From assembly GCF_004216565.1 (NCBI RefSeq), contig NZ_SGWV01000011.1, positions 372,001 through 436,000 on the forward strand: a stretch of DNA of 64,000 nucleotides. The letters run 5' to 3'. The notes beneath the pieces were generated by a model. It ran no database searches. It was given only the letters and a program-made list of their open reading frames with translations, and was not told the DNA's origin. Positions 42,286 through 50,088 of this stretch are shown here, piece after piece; position 1 is the first letter of the stretch; each line of letters opens with the position of its first letter. This DNA is from Sphaerotilus mobilis (GTDB taxonomy: Bacteria; Pseudomonadota; Gammaproteobacteria; Burkholderiales; Burkholderiaceae_C). The translations under genes were made by a program, and so were the position numbers.

Positions 42286-42291
42286 TAGAAT
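42286..42291 (+). promoter_or_regulatory. TAGAAT -10 box upstream of dctP
   Basis: CTTCCTAGAATCC lies 45 bases before the dctP start, giving a leader of about 38 bases that includes the ribosome site AGGAGA 7 bases before the ATG. GGGGAAAGCCC at 42250-42260 precedes it, almost the same composite as at 29587-29627. Confidence 0.55.
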
Positions 42292-42336
42292 CCACCGACC
42301 CTTTACCCATCCCTCGACACGATCAGGAGATCCCGC

Positions 42337-43419
42337 ATGGAACGTCGTTCCTTTGTCCGTCAAGCCGGTCTGGCCGGCATCCTGGCTGCTGGCGCCGCCC
42401 CTGCGGTGGTGAATGCCCAGGCCAACATCCGCTGGCGCTTGGCCTCGAGCTTCCCGAAGTCGCTCGACACCATCTACGGCGCGGCCGACGTCTTCGCCAA
42501 GAAGGTCGGCGAGATGTCCGGTGGCAAGTTCCAGATCTCGGTCCACTCGGCCGGTGAACTGCTGCCGGCCTTCGGCGTGGTCGACGGCGTGCAGAACGGC
42601 ACCGTCGAGGTGGCCCACACGGCGCCCTACTACTTCTTCGGCAAGGACGAGACCTTCGCGCTCGGCTGTGCGATTCCCTTCGGCCTGAACAGCCGCCAGA
42701 TGACGGCCTGGATGATCGAAGGCAACGGCCTGAAACTGATGCGCGAGTTCTACGCGAACTTCAACATCATCAACTTCATGGGTGGCAACACCGGTGCCCA
42801 GATGGGCGGCTGGTACCGCAAGCCGATCAACTCGATGGCCGACATGAAGGGCCTGAAGTTCCGCGTCGGCGGCTTCGCCGGCAAGGTCGTCGAACGCATG
42901 GGCGGCGTGCCCCAGAACATCCCCGGCGGCGAGATCTACCAGTCGCTGGAAAAGGGCACGATCGACGCGGCTGAATGGGTCGGTCCTTACGACGACCAGA
43001 AGCTCGGCTTCAACAAGGTCGCGCCGAACTACGCCTTCCCCGGCTGGTGGGAAGGTGGTCCGCAGCTGGACTTCTTCATCGGCACGAAGGCCTTCGCGGC
43101 CCTGACGCCCGAGTACAAGGCCATCGTCGAAGCCGCTGCCGCCGTGGCCCACGTCGACATGCAGGCCAAGTATGACGCCCGCAACCCGCTGGCGCTCAAG
43201 CAGCTGGTGGCCGGTGGCACCAAGCTGTTCCGCTTCCCCAAGGACGTCATGGAGACGGCCTTCAAGGAATCGATGGCGCTGTACGAGGACATCTCGGCCA
43301 AGAACCCGAACTGGAAGAAGGTCTACGCCGACTACGCCAAGTTCCGCGCCGACGAAACCCTGTGGTTCCGCTTCGCCGAAGCCGGCTTTGACGACTTCAT
43401 GCAATCGCAGAAGTTCTGA
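42337..43419 (+). CDS. TRAP transporter substrate-binding protein DctP, orphan
   Basis: A 360-residue periplasmic binding protein of the TRAP (DctP) family. The leader MERRSFVRQAGLAGILAAG has a twin-arginine character and ends near VVNAQ. Typical DctP sequences follow: LASSFPKSLDTIYGAADVFAKKVGEMSGGKFQI, the conserved Arg in GLKFRVGGFAGKVVERMGG and EIYQSLEKGTIDAAEWVGPYDD. This subgroup usually binds organic acids such as 2-oxo acids. The DctQ and DctM membrane subunits are not adjacent, so it must pair with a transporter encoded elsewhere. A strong terminator follows, confirming a single-gene transcript. Confidence 0.92.
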   Translation: MERRSFVRQAGLAGILAAGAAPAVVNAQANIRWRLASSFPKSLDTIYGAADVFAKKVGEMSGGKFQISVHSAGELLPAFGVVDGVQNGTVEVAHTAPYYFFGKDETFALGCAIPFGLNSRQMTAWMIEGNGLKLMREFYANFNIINFMGGNTGAQMGGWYRKPINSMADMKGLKFRVGGFAGKVVERMGGVPQNIPGGEIYQSLEKGTIDAAEWVGPYDDQKLGFNKVAPNYAFPGWWEGGPQLDFFIGTKAFAALTPEYKAIVEAAAAVAHVDMQAKYDARNPLALKQLVAGGTKLFRFPKDVMETAFKESMALYEDISAKNPNWKKVYADYAKFRADETLWFRFAEAGFDDFMQSQKF

Positions 43420-43453
43420 TGCTGGCGGGCTGAACCCACCGGTCTGACCCGAC

Positions 43454-43486
43454 AAGGGCCGCCGTCGCGAGACGGCGGCCCTTTTT
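43454..43486 (+). terminator. Intrinsic terminator after dctP
   Basis: A perfect 13-bp stem (43454-43466 with 43471-43483), a GCGA tetraloop and a following T-run, 34 bases beyond the dctP stop. A textbook Rho-independent terminator, the strongest in the window. Confidence 0.95.
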
Positions 43487-43516
43487 CCTGTGCCCTGCGC
43501 CGGGGACCTCACTGCC

Positions 43517-43522
43517 TAGAAT
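43517..43522 (+). promoter_or_regulatory. TAGAAT -10 box immediately before eamA-type gene
   Basis: TGCCTAGAATCG with TAGAAT ending 7 bases before the ATG at 43530. Transcription would begin about at the A of the ATG and no ribosome site is present, so the message is probably leaderless. Confidence 0.55.
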
Positions 43523-43529
43523 CGACCGC

Positions 43530-44459
43530 ATGCAGACGACCCCCGGCGCGCTCAGTGCCCCGCCGCTTCCCCGCCCGGTCGTGCGCCTCTGGCCAGGCCT
43601 GGCCTTCGCGTTGATCGGCTCGATCGCGTTCTCCGGCAAGGCCATCATCGTCAAGCTGGCCTACCGGCATGGCGTCGACGCGGTCACCTTGCTGATGCTG
43701 CGCATGCTGTTCGCGCTGCCGCTGTTCCTCGGTCTGGCCTGGTGGGCCGGGCGGGGCAAGCCGGCCCTCACCGCGCGCGACTGGCGCGTCGTTGTCGGCC
43801 TGGGCTTCTCGGGCTACTACCTCGCCAGTTACCTCGATTTCGCCGGACTGGCCTACATCAGCGCCAGCCTGGAGCGGCTGATCCTCTACCTCAATCCGAC
43901 CCTCGTGCTGCTGCTCGGCCTGGTCCTGCACGGCAGACGCCCTAAGGGCCGCCAATGGTTGGCGCTGGCGGTCAGCTATGCCGGCGTGCTGTGTGTCTTC
44001 GGCAGCGAACTGAACCTCCAAGGCGACCATGTGGCGCTTGGCGCCGCGCTGGTCTTTGGCAGTGCGGTGAGCTATGCCTGCTACATGTTCTTCAGCGGCG
44101 AGGAAGTCCGCCGGCTCGGCCCGCTGCGGCTGACCGGTCTGGCCTCGACGGTGGCCTGCGGTCTGTGCATCGGCCAGTTCCTGCTTCTGCGACCGCTCGA
44201 CAGCGTCGCCACGATCGCGCCTGAGGTCATCAGCCTGTCGCTGCTCAATGCCACCGCCTGCACCTTTGCGCCGGTCATCCTGGTGATGCTGGGCATCGAG
44301 CGGCTCGGCGCCGCCCTGGCGGCCCAGTGCGGCCTGGTCGGGCCAATGAGCACGATCCTGATGGGCATCGTGCTGCTGGGCGAACCCTTCACGCCGATGC
44401 TGGCGGTGGGCACCGTGCTGGTGCTGGTGGGTGTCTGGCTGCTGGCCCGCGCCCGCTGA
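43530..44459 (+). CDS. EamA/DMT-superfamily exporter
   Basis: A 309-residue inner-membrane protein with about ten hydrophobic helices arranged as two EamA repeats (roughly residues 24-155 and 165-305). Family features include AFSGKAIIVKLAYRHGVDAVTLLMLRMLFALP and, in the second repeat, GEPFTPMLAVGTVLVLVGVWL. Such proteins export amino acids or other small metabolites, but the substrate cannot be read from the sequence. It stands alone between the dctP terminator and the tandem repeat before the SDR gene. Confidence 0.9.
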   Translation: MQTTPGALSAPPLPRPVVRLWPGLAFALIGSIAFSGKAIIVKLAYRHGVDAVTLLMLRMLFALPLFLGLAWWAGRGKPALTARDWRVVVGLGFSGYYLASYLDFAGLAYISASLERLILYLNPTLVLLLGLVLHGRRPKGRQWLALAVSYAGVLCVFGSELNLQGDHVALGAALVFGSAVSYACYMFFSGEEVRRLGPLRLTGLASTVACGLCIGQFLLLRPLDSVATIAPEVISLSLLNATACTFAPVILVMLGIERLGAALAAQCGLVGPMSTILMGIVLLGEPFTPMLAVGTVLVLVGVWLLARAR

Positions 44460-44467
44460 AACCGCAA

Positions 44468-44517
44468 CGACCTTCAACGATCTCTTTCGACCTTCAACGA
44501 CCTTCAACGACCTTCAA
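44468..44517 (+). repeat. Five tandem 10-bp units (CGACCTTCAA) before the SDR gene
   Basis: Units at 44468, 44488, 44498 and 44508 are identical CGACCTTCAA; the unit at 44478 is degenerate (CGATCTCTTT). The array ends 13 bases before the SDR start codon and begins 8 bases after the exporter stop. A 10-base period is one DNA helical turn, so a regulator array or a slippage-prone leader are both possible. It occupies the ribosome-site region, where no good Shine-Dalgarno is seen. Confidence 0.85.
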
Positions 44518-44530
44518 GGACAACACGACG

Positions 44531-45319
44531 ATGGATCTCGGCATCTCGGGCAAGTGGGCGCTGGTGTGCGGCGCCAGCAAGGGACTTGGACTCGGCTGCG
44601 CGCAGGCGCTGGCCGCCGAGGGCGTGCATGTGGTGATCACCGCGCGCGGCGAGGCCAACTTGCTCGCGGCGGCGGCCGAGTTGCGTGCGCGTCATCCAGG
44701 CGTCGAGGTGCGCACGGTGGTCGGCGACATCGGCACAGCCGAAGGCCGCGCGGCAGCGCTGGCGGCGGCGCCCCAGGTTGACATCCTGGTCAACAACGCG
44801 GGCGGACCGCCGACCGGCGACTTCCGTGACTGGGACCGCGAGACCTGGCTGCGCGCCATCGACGCCAACATGCTGACCCCCATCGAGCTGATGAAGGCCA
44901 CCGTCGATGCCATGGCCGCGCGCGGCTACGGCCGGGTGCTCAACATCACCTCCGGTGCGGTCAAGGCGCCGATCGACATCCTGGGCCTGTCCAACGGTGC
45001 CCGCAGTGGCCTGACCGGCTTCGTCGCCGGACTGGCTCGGCAGAAGGCCTTGGCCGGACGGGGCGTGACGCTCAACAACCTGCTGCCGGGCGCCTTCGAC
45101 ACCGACCGGCTGCAGCTCACGCTGGCAAAGGCGGCCGCCCAAAGCGGTCGCGACGTCGAGGCCGTGGCCGGCGCCCGCCGCGCCGGCATCCCCGCCGGTC
45201 GCTTCGGCGTGCCGGCCGAGTTCGGCGCCCTGTGCGCCTTCCTGTGCAGCCCGCTGGCGGGCTACATCAACGGCCAGAACCTGCTGATCGACGGCGGCGC
45301 CTACCCGGGCACCTTCTAG
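44531..45319 (+). CDS. Short-chain dehydrogenase-like protein lacking YxxxK
   Basis: A 262-residue Rossmann-fold SDR. The nucleotide-binding motif CGASKGLGLG (residues 13-22), the acidic turn DIG (66-68), NNAGG (88-92), a C-terminal VPAEFGALCAFLCSPLAGYINGQNLLIDGGAYPG are all classical. The catalytic Ser region (NITSGAVKAP, about 138-147) is present, but where Tyr-x-x-x-Lys should lie the sequence is ILGLSNGARSGLTGF: both Tyr and Lys are missing. Many proteins annotated as 3-oxoacyl-ACP reductase share this variant. Ordinary carbonyl reduction is doubtful; a different reaction or a binding role is possible. Confidence 0.87.
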   Translation: MDLGISGKWALVCGASKGLGLGCAQALAAEGVHVVITARGEANLLAAAAELRARHPGVEVRTVVGDIGTAEGRAAALAAAPQVDILVNNAGGPPTGDFRDWDRETWLRAIDANMLTPIELMKATVDAMAARGYGRVLNITSGAVKAPIDILGLSNGARSGLTGFVAGLARQKALAGRGVTLNNLLPGAFDTDRLQLTLAKAAAQSGRDVEAVAGARRAGIPAGRFGVPAEFGALCAFLCSPLAGYINGQNLLIDGGAYPGTF

Positions 45320-45957
45320 TCGCCCAGGCCGGCGACGCGGGCGATCACACGCGGTGTGCCGGCGCCGTCTTGGCCCAGCAGCACGCCGTCGCCGACGTTG
45401 CTGCTCTCGCCCAGGAAGGCGCTGAAGACGAAGTTGTGGGTGACCCAGACCTCGAAGCCGCGGCCCTGCCGGACGACGTCGACCAGACCGGCGCGCAAAG
45501 CCGCGAGGGCCTGCGCCTGGGCTTGCGTGTCGCTGCCATGTGGTGAGCCGAGGGCGGGCCAGGCTTCAACTGGGTCGCTGGCCGACGCCGACCCCGCGAA
45601 CGCGAGCCGGGCCGTCTCCAGGCAGCGACACCAGGGGCTGCTGCGCACCCGAGACGGCCGCAAGTCGCGGGCCGCGAACCAGGCACCGAGCTGGCGGGAC
45701 TGGCGGCGTCCTTCATCGCTCAGGTTGCGTTGCGTCGAACAGTCGCCCAGACGGAAGCCGGGCGGGTCGAAGGTGCCGGGCGCCAGCGCGTGTCGCAGCA
45801 TCAGCACGACCCCGGCACCGCGCTCGCCGGACATGGCGCGTCGCAAGGCGGGTTCCAGATCGTTGCCCGGAGCGGCCCTGAGCGGCAGGGCCCAGACCGC
45901 CGCAGCACCTAACAGCAGCCGGCGTCGCAGCGGGCCGATCGTTGGTGCGCCCTTCAT
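45316..45957 (-). CDS. Exported histidine-phosphatase-family protein
   Basis: A 213-residue phosphoglycerate-mutase-like protein. The N-terminus has arginines and a hydrophobic stretch (RRRLLLGAAAVWALPLRA), so it is probably exported, possibly by the Tat route. The catalytic core shows LMLRHALAPG with Arg55-His56, RVRSSPWCRCLETARLAF (second Arg) and the C-terminal His in WVTHNF (174). The substrate is unknown. Its stop codon and that of the convergent SDR gene share the palindrome CTAG. It follows the DUF6152 gene with a 4-base overlap. Confidence 0.87.
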   Translation of the reverse strand: MKGAPTIGPLRRRLLLGAAAVWALPLRAAPGNDLEPALRRAMSGERGAGVVLMLRHALAPGTFDPPGFRLGDCSTQRNLSDEGRRQSRQLGAWFAARDLRPSRVRSSPWCRCLETARLAFAGSASASDPVEAWPALGSPHGSDTQAQAQALAALRAGLVDVVRQGRGFEVWVTHNFVFSAFLGESSNVGDGVLLGQDGAGTPRVIARVAGLGD

Positions 45958-46421
45958 GCTGGCGACGAACGCATGCCGTAGGCCTTGCCGGCGGCGAACA
46001 GGTACTCGACCCGCAGAATCGCCTGCCCCTTCTCTCCGGCGAAGGTGAAGCCGAGCATCGCCAGCGCGTCGCCGGCCTTGATCTCGGGCAGACCCCAGGC
46101 CTGCACCCGCGACAGCGGCGCCAGCTCGATCTCCCAGCGCCGGTCCTTGCGGGTGGGCAGCTGCGCGGCCTTGAGCAGGGCCGGGCCGTCGACCGGGGCG
46201 GACTGCGCCGGCAGGCTGCGCGTGGCGAGGTCGGCCGGCATCGTCAGGCCGTCGACCGGCAGTTCCAGCGTCAGCTCGACATGCGGGTTGCGCCAGGCGA
46301 CCTGGGCGACCTTGCCCTCCAGGTAGATCGGGCGGTTCTGGTCGAAGCTGCTCCAGCCGTGGTGGGCCCCGGCGGGCAGGGCCAACAGGAGTGGCGAGGT
46401 GATGAAAAGACGTCGATGCAT
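45954..46421 (-). CDS. DUF6152-like exported protein
   Basis: A 155-residue protein with a signal peptide (MHRRLFITSPLLLALPAGA) and a mature N-terminus HHGWSSFDQNRPIYLEGKVAQVAWRNPHVELTLEL, matching the DUF6152 family of small periplasmic beta-rich proteins. The function is unknown. It lies between the histidine phosphatase (4-base overlap) and the membrane protein gene (18 bases), in one leftward operon. The mature paired histidines could bind a metal, but that is only suggested by composition. Confidence 0.78.
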   Translation of the reverse strand: MHRRLFITSPLLLALPAGAHHGWSSFDQNRPIYLEGKVAQVAWRNPHVELTLELPVDGLTMPADLATRSLPAQSAPVDGPALLKAAQLPTRKDRRWEIELAPLSRVQAWGLPEIKAGDALAMLGFTFAGEKGQAILRVEYLFAAGKAYGMRSSPA

Positions 46422-46439
46422 CGTGGGAGCCTCCGAGGA

Positions 46440-46856
46440 TCAAAGGTAGGCGATCCATCGACCGCTGGCGATGGCGGCCAGCCATAGCCCCGTCGACAGC
46501 ACGGTCTGCGCGCGGGCCAGACCGTCGCAGCGGTCGAGACTGTCCCGGCCATGGAACCAGACCGCGTTCAGCCCGGCCAGCTGCACCAGGCCCAGCTTGA
46601 TCAGAAAGGCCCGGTTGGCCAACAACTCGGCGGGCTGGCTGGCAAACATCAGCAGGCCGCTGGCGACGATCAGGCCGAAGCCGGCGAGCGTGACCGGCAG
46701 GGCCAGCCGGGCCAGCGGGCACAGCGGCAGGTCGCGGGCCAGGCCCCAGACCCGCAGCTCCAGCAGCACCAGACTGCCCAGCAGCAGCGCGATGCCCACG
46801 ATGTGCAGCACCTCCAGCGCCGGGTAGGCATAGGGGTGCGATGTCAGGCCTTGCAC
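46440..46856 (-). CDS. Four-helix membrane protein, DUF6644-like
   Basis: A 138-residue hydrophobic protein using a GTG start at 46856 with an excellent AAGGAG 5 bases upstream; longer frames upstream run antisense to the binding-protein gene. Four hydrophobic helices are visible (about 17-35, 52-75, 85-102, 118-136), with LHIVGIALLLGSLVLLELRVWGLAR and the conserved-looking SGLLMFASQPAELLANRAFLIKLGLV. This resembles DUF6644-type proteins, which often accompany DUF6152. Function unknown; a haem-binding or cytochrome-b-like role is sometimes suggested by the His-containing first helix, without proof here. Confidence 0.72.
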   Translation of the reverse strand: MQGLTSHPYAYPALEVLHIVGIALLLGSLVLLELRVWGLARDLPLCPLARLALPVTLAGFGLIVASGLLMFASQPAELLANRAFLIKLGLVQLAGLNAVWFHGRDSLDRCDGLARAQTVLSTGLWLAAIASGRWIAYL

Positions 46857-46976
46857 GTTGGCTCCTTCACGCGTGGCGCTCTCTTGATCGGGGAAGCTGC
46901 AGTTTGCATCGGCCTGCGCGCAGAATGGGTTCTGCGGGGCCCGCCACGACGGCCACGCACCACCTGCAGGACGACC

Positions 46977-47771
46977 ATGAGACGCAGCTTCTGGCGAACG
47001 GTGTGCGCGCTGACGGGCGCTTGGCTCCTGACCCACGCGGCTTCGGCGCAGTGCAGCCGGGTGGTCTTTTCGGCCAACCCCGACTACCCGCCCTACCACT
47101 GGGCCGAGGGGGACCGCATCGTCGGTGCCAGCGTCGCGCTGACCGGGCGCATCTTCGACGAGCTGGGCGTGGCCTGGGAGGCCCGCCACGTCGGACCCTG
47201 GCCGCGTGTGCTGAAGTCGGCCGAACACGGCCAGATCGACCTGATCGTGAGCCTGAAGGCGACGCCCGAGCGCGAGGCCTATCTCGTCTTCACCCACGCG
47301 CCGGCCTTTCCGAACCCGATGGCGGTGTTCTCGGCCAAGGCGCGGCCGGTCCGGTTCGACAGCCCGCAGGACCTGGTCGGCAAGCTCGGCGGGCGCACCG
47401 CCGGTGACCGCTTCGGCGATGCCTTCGACCGCTATGCCGAACAGTCGCTGACGCTCGAAGACGCCGACAGCCTGAGCGTCAACTTCGTCAAGCTCGCCGC
47501 CGGCCGCATCGACTACGTCGTTACCGGGCTGTACACCGGCCGGGCCCAGCTGCTGCGCATGGGCATGTCCGACCGCATCGTGCCGCTGCCACGACCGGTC
47601 AACGAGGGCGACATCCACCATGGCTTCTCGCGCCGCAGTCCGTGTGCGGCGCTGGTCGAGGCCGTCAACCAGCGGCTGGCAACGGCGCAGCGCGATGGCC
47701 TGCAACGCCGCCTGCTCGAAGAGGCCTTGCAGCAGTGGCAGCGCAGCCAGGCGGGCGCCCAGCGACCATGA
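46977..47771 (+). CDS. Periplasmic solute-binding protein paired with a GGDEF protein
   Basis: A 264-residue protein with a signal peptide (MRRSFWRTVCALTGAWLLTHAASA) and an SBP_bac_3 type II binding fold: FSANPDYPPYHWAEGDRIVGASVALTGRIFDELG, GQIDLIVSLKATPEREAYLVFTHAP, and RIDYVVTGLYTGRAQLL. Such proteins bind amino acids, polyamines or related small molecules. No ABC permease or ATPase is nearby. Instead its stop overlaps by 4 bases the start of a membrane diguanylate cyclase. That points to a sensory rather than transport role, as known for NspS with MbaA in Vibrio; this is inference. Confidence 0.88.
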   Translation: MRRSFWRTVCALTGAWLLTHAASAQCSRVVFSANPDYPPYHWAEGDRIVGASVALTGRIFDELGVAWEARHVGPWPRVLKSAEHGQIDLIVSLKATPEREAYLVFTHAPAFPNPMAVFSAKARPVRFDSPQDLVGKLGGRTAGDRFGDAFDRYAEQSLTLEDADSLSVNFVKLAAGRIDYVVTGLYTGRAQLLRMGMSDRIVPLPRPVNEGDIHHGFSRRSPCAALVEAVNQRLATAQRDGLQRRLLEEALQQWQRSQAGAQRP

Positions 47772-49966
47772 GCGCAGCCATCCAGGGTGCGAACGCGAAC
47801 GACCGTCGCGGCATCGGCCGGCTGGCGATCCGGCATGCGCTGCTGGCGGGGCTGCTCGGCGTGGTCCTCGGGGCGGTCTTCAGCCTGCTGCAGGTGGGTG
47901 CGGACTACCGCGAGTCGGTCGAATCCGAGCGGCGCGAGATCCTGCAGATGATGGCGGTCATGCGCGACCCCGCTGCGCAGGCTTGCTACAACCTCAACGA
48001 GGCGGCGGCCAAGGTCGTGGTGCAGGGGGCGCTGTCCTACATGCCGGTGCAACAGGCCATGCTGGTCAGCGACTTCGGCGAGACGCTGGCCCGGGGTGTC
48101 AATGACAAGATCCTGGCCGACGCCAACGGCGCCTGGTGGACCCGCCTGATCGCGCCGACGCAGGACTACAGCCTGCCGCTGACGTTCGGGCCGGCGCGCC
48201 AGCGGGTGGGCGAGCTGAAGGTGGTGACAGCCCAGGCGCCACGCGTCGAGCGCTTCTTCCGCGCCGCCTGGCAGGACATGGGACTGAACGTGCTGCGCAG
48301 CGTCACGGTCGCGCTGGCGCTGGGTGTGCTGTCCTTCATCACCCTGACCCGACCGCTGACGGCGATCGCGCGGCGCATCGGTCACGGGCCGTCGACGCAG
48401 GCCGGCCTGGAGCCGCTGGTCGAATCGTTCCGCAGTGACGAGATCGGCGAGATCGCCACCGCCTTCGAGCGTTATGAACGCGAGGCCGGCGAACGCGCCC
48501 GCAGCCTGGAGTCGGCCGCCCGTGCGCTGGCCGCCAGCGAGGTGCGCTACCGCCGCATCGTCGAGACCGCCGGCGAAGGCGTCTGGCAGGTCGACGAGGC
48601 CGGCCGCACCACGCTGGCCAACGAGGCCATGGCACGCATGCTCGGTGCCGCGCCCGAACTGCTGGTCGGCCGCTCGATGTTCGATTTTGTCGACCCGTCC
48701 GACCGACCGGCCGTGCAGGCGATGCTGCGCGCTCGGGCGGGGCAGGAGAGCGAACGCAGCGAGATCCGCTTTCTGCGCGTCGACGGCCATGACGTCTGGA
48801 CCGAGGTCGCGTCCTGCCCGATCGCCGATGCCGACGGCCGGCCGATCGGCACGCTGGCCATGGTCACCAATGCCACCGAGCGACGCCGCCGCGACGAGGA
48901 GCTGCGTGCCACCAACGGTCGGCTGATCTCGATGGTGGCGGACCTGGAACGGCACAAGTCCGACATGGCGCGCATCGCCGAGCTCAACGAACTGCTGCAG
49001 TCCGCTCGCACCGAGTCCGAGGCCTTCGACGTCGTCCGTGCCGCGGCCGCCGTGCTGTTCGCCGACTGCGACGGCGGCTTTGCCGTGGCGGGGCCGGGCG
49101 AGGAGATGCGGATCGTCGGCAACTGGGGCGAGCCCGGCAGCCTGCCCGCCAGCTACCCGCGCACGGCCTGCTGGGCGATCCGCCGGGGTGGCCCGCACCT
49201 GCAGGCCGGGCAGGAGGGCATCCGTTGTCGCCATCGATCGCACGGGTCGATGGGCGCCATGCTGTGCACGCCCCTGTATGTCGAGGGCGAGCTGATCGGC
49301 GTGCTGCACCTGCAGGGTCATGAGGCGGATCACAAGCGCGAGGCCTTCGGCAGCGTGGTTCAGCAGCGCCTGGAGGTCTTCGGCGAGGTGGTCAAGCTCG
49401 GCCTGTCCAACCTGCGTCTGCGCGACAGCCTGCGCGAGCAGGCCTTGCGCGACGTGTTGACCGGCCTGCCCAACCGCCGCTTGTTCGACGAGGCCCTGCC
49501 CCGCGAACTGACCCGCTGCCTGCGTGCCGGCCAGCCACTCACCCTGGCGATGGTCGATGTGGACCACTTCAAGCGCTTCAACGACCGCTACGGCCACGAT
49601 GCCGGCGACCGCGTGCTGTGCCTGGTCGCCCGCACACTGGCCGGCTGCATCCGGGCCGACGACATGGCCTGCCGCTACGGTGGCGACGAGTTCATCTGCC
49701 TGCTGCCCGGCATGAGCGCCGCCGACGCCGCCGCGCGCTTCGAGCTGGCCCTGAGCCGCATCGCCGAAGAGGCCGGCAGCGCCGGGCTTCCGCACGAGAC
49801 CATCACCTTCACCGTCGGACTGGCCAGCGCCCCGGACTGCGGCGATGACGTCGCCACGCTGACCCGCGCGGCCGATGCAGCCCTCTACGTGGCCAAGGAG
49901 AAGGGCCGCAACCGCGTCGAACTGGCCAGGCCGGTGGTGGACACCGCGCCGGGCGTGATCGCCTGA
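47768..49966 (+). CDS. Membrane-bound HAMP-PAS-GAF-GGDEF diguanylate cyclase
   Basis: A 732-residue protein starting at the ATG that overlaps the binding-protein stop (ATGA). A first membrane helix (about 23-43) and second (176-194) frame a periplasmic domain of about 130 residues. A HAMP-like linker (LTRPLTAIARRI), a PAS domain (about 255-375, AGEGVWQVDEAGRTTLANEAMARMLG), a GAF-like domain (about 400-555) and a GGDEF domain (565-725) follow. YGGDEF is intact and RADD lies five residues before it, the RxxD inhibitory site. It should synthesise cyclic di-GMP in response to a periplasmic cue, probably delivered by its partner. Confidence 0.93.
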   Translation: MSAAIQGANANDRRGIGRLAIRHALLAGLLGVVLGAVFSLLQVGADYRESVESERREILQMMAVMRDPAAQACYNLNEAAAKVVVQGALSYMPVQQAMLVSDFGETLARGVNDKILADANGAWWTRLIAPTQDYSLPLTFGPARQRVGELKVVTAQAPRVERFFRAAWQDMGLNVLRSVTVALALGVLSFITLTRPLTAIARRIGHGPSTQAGLEPLVESFRSDEIGEIATAFERYEREAGERARSLESAARALAASEVRYRRIVETAGEGVWQVDEAGRTTLANEAMARMLGAAPELLVGRSMFDFVDPSDRPAVQAMLRARAGQESERSEIRFLRVDGHDVWTEVASCPIADADGRPIGTLAMVTNATERRRRDEELRATNGRLISMVADLERHKSDMARIAELNELLQSARTESEAFDVVRAAAAVLFADCDGGFAVAGPGEEMRIVGNWGEPGSLPASYPRTACWAIRRGGPHLQAGQEGIRCRHRSHGSMGAMLCTPLYVEGELIGVLHLQGHEADHKREAFGSVVQQRLEVFGEVVKLGLSNLRLRDSLREQALRDVLTGLPNRRLFDEALPRELTRCLRAGQPLTLAMVDVDHFKRFNDRYGHDAGDRVLCLVARTLAGCIRADDMACRYGGDEFICLLPGMSAADAAARFELALSRIAEEAGSAGLPHETITFTVGLASAPDCGDDVATLTRAADAALYVAKEKGRNRVELARPVVDTAPGVIA

Positions 49967-49983
49967 AGACCTGCCCGCCGCCG

Positions 49984-50005
49984 CGCGCGTGGATGCACAC
50001 GCGCG
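49984..50005 (+). promoter_or_regulatory. GC-rich 8-bp hairpin after the GGDEF gene
   Basis: CGCGCGTG (49984-49991) pairs perfectly with CACGCGCG (49998-50005) around GATGCA, 18 bases after the stop. There is no T-run, so it may be a weak terminator or 3'-end protector. Confidence 0.4.
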
Positions 50006-50088
50006 TCGCTAAGCTGGCGGGCCAAACGCGTTGCGATCCATGCGGCCAACCACGCAGCCACCCTCCGAATCACCCACTCCTGCGCACC

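Noticed and set aside
42218-42336. A riboswitch or small RNA before dctP
   Set aside because: The spacer is accounted for by the TAGAAT promoter and an ordinary ribosome site; no conserved RNA fold was recognised.
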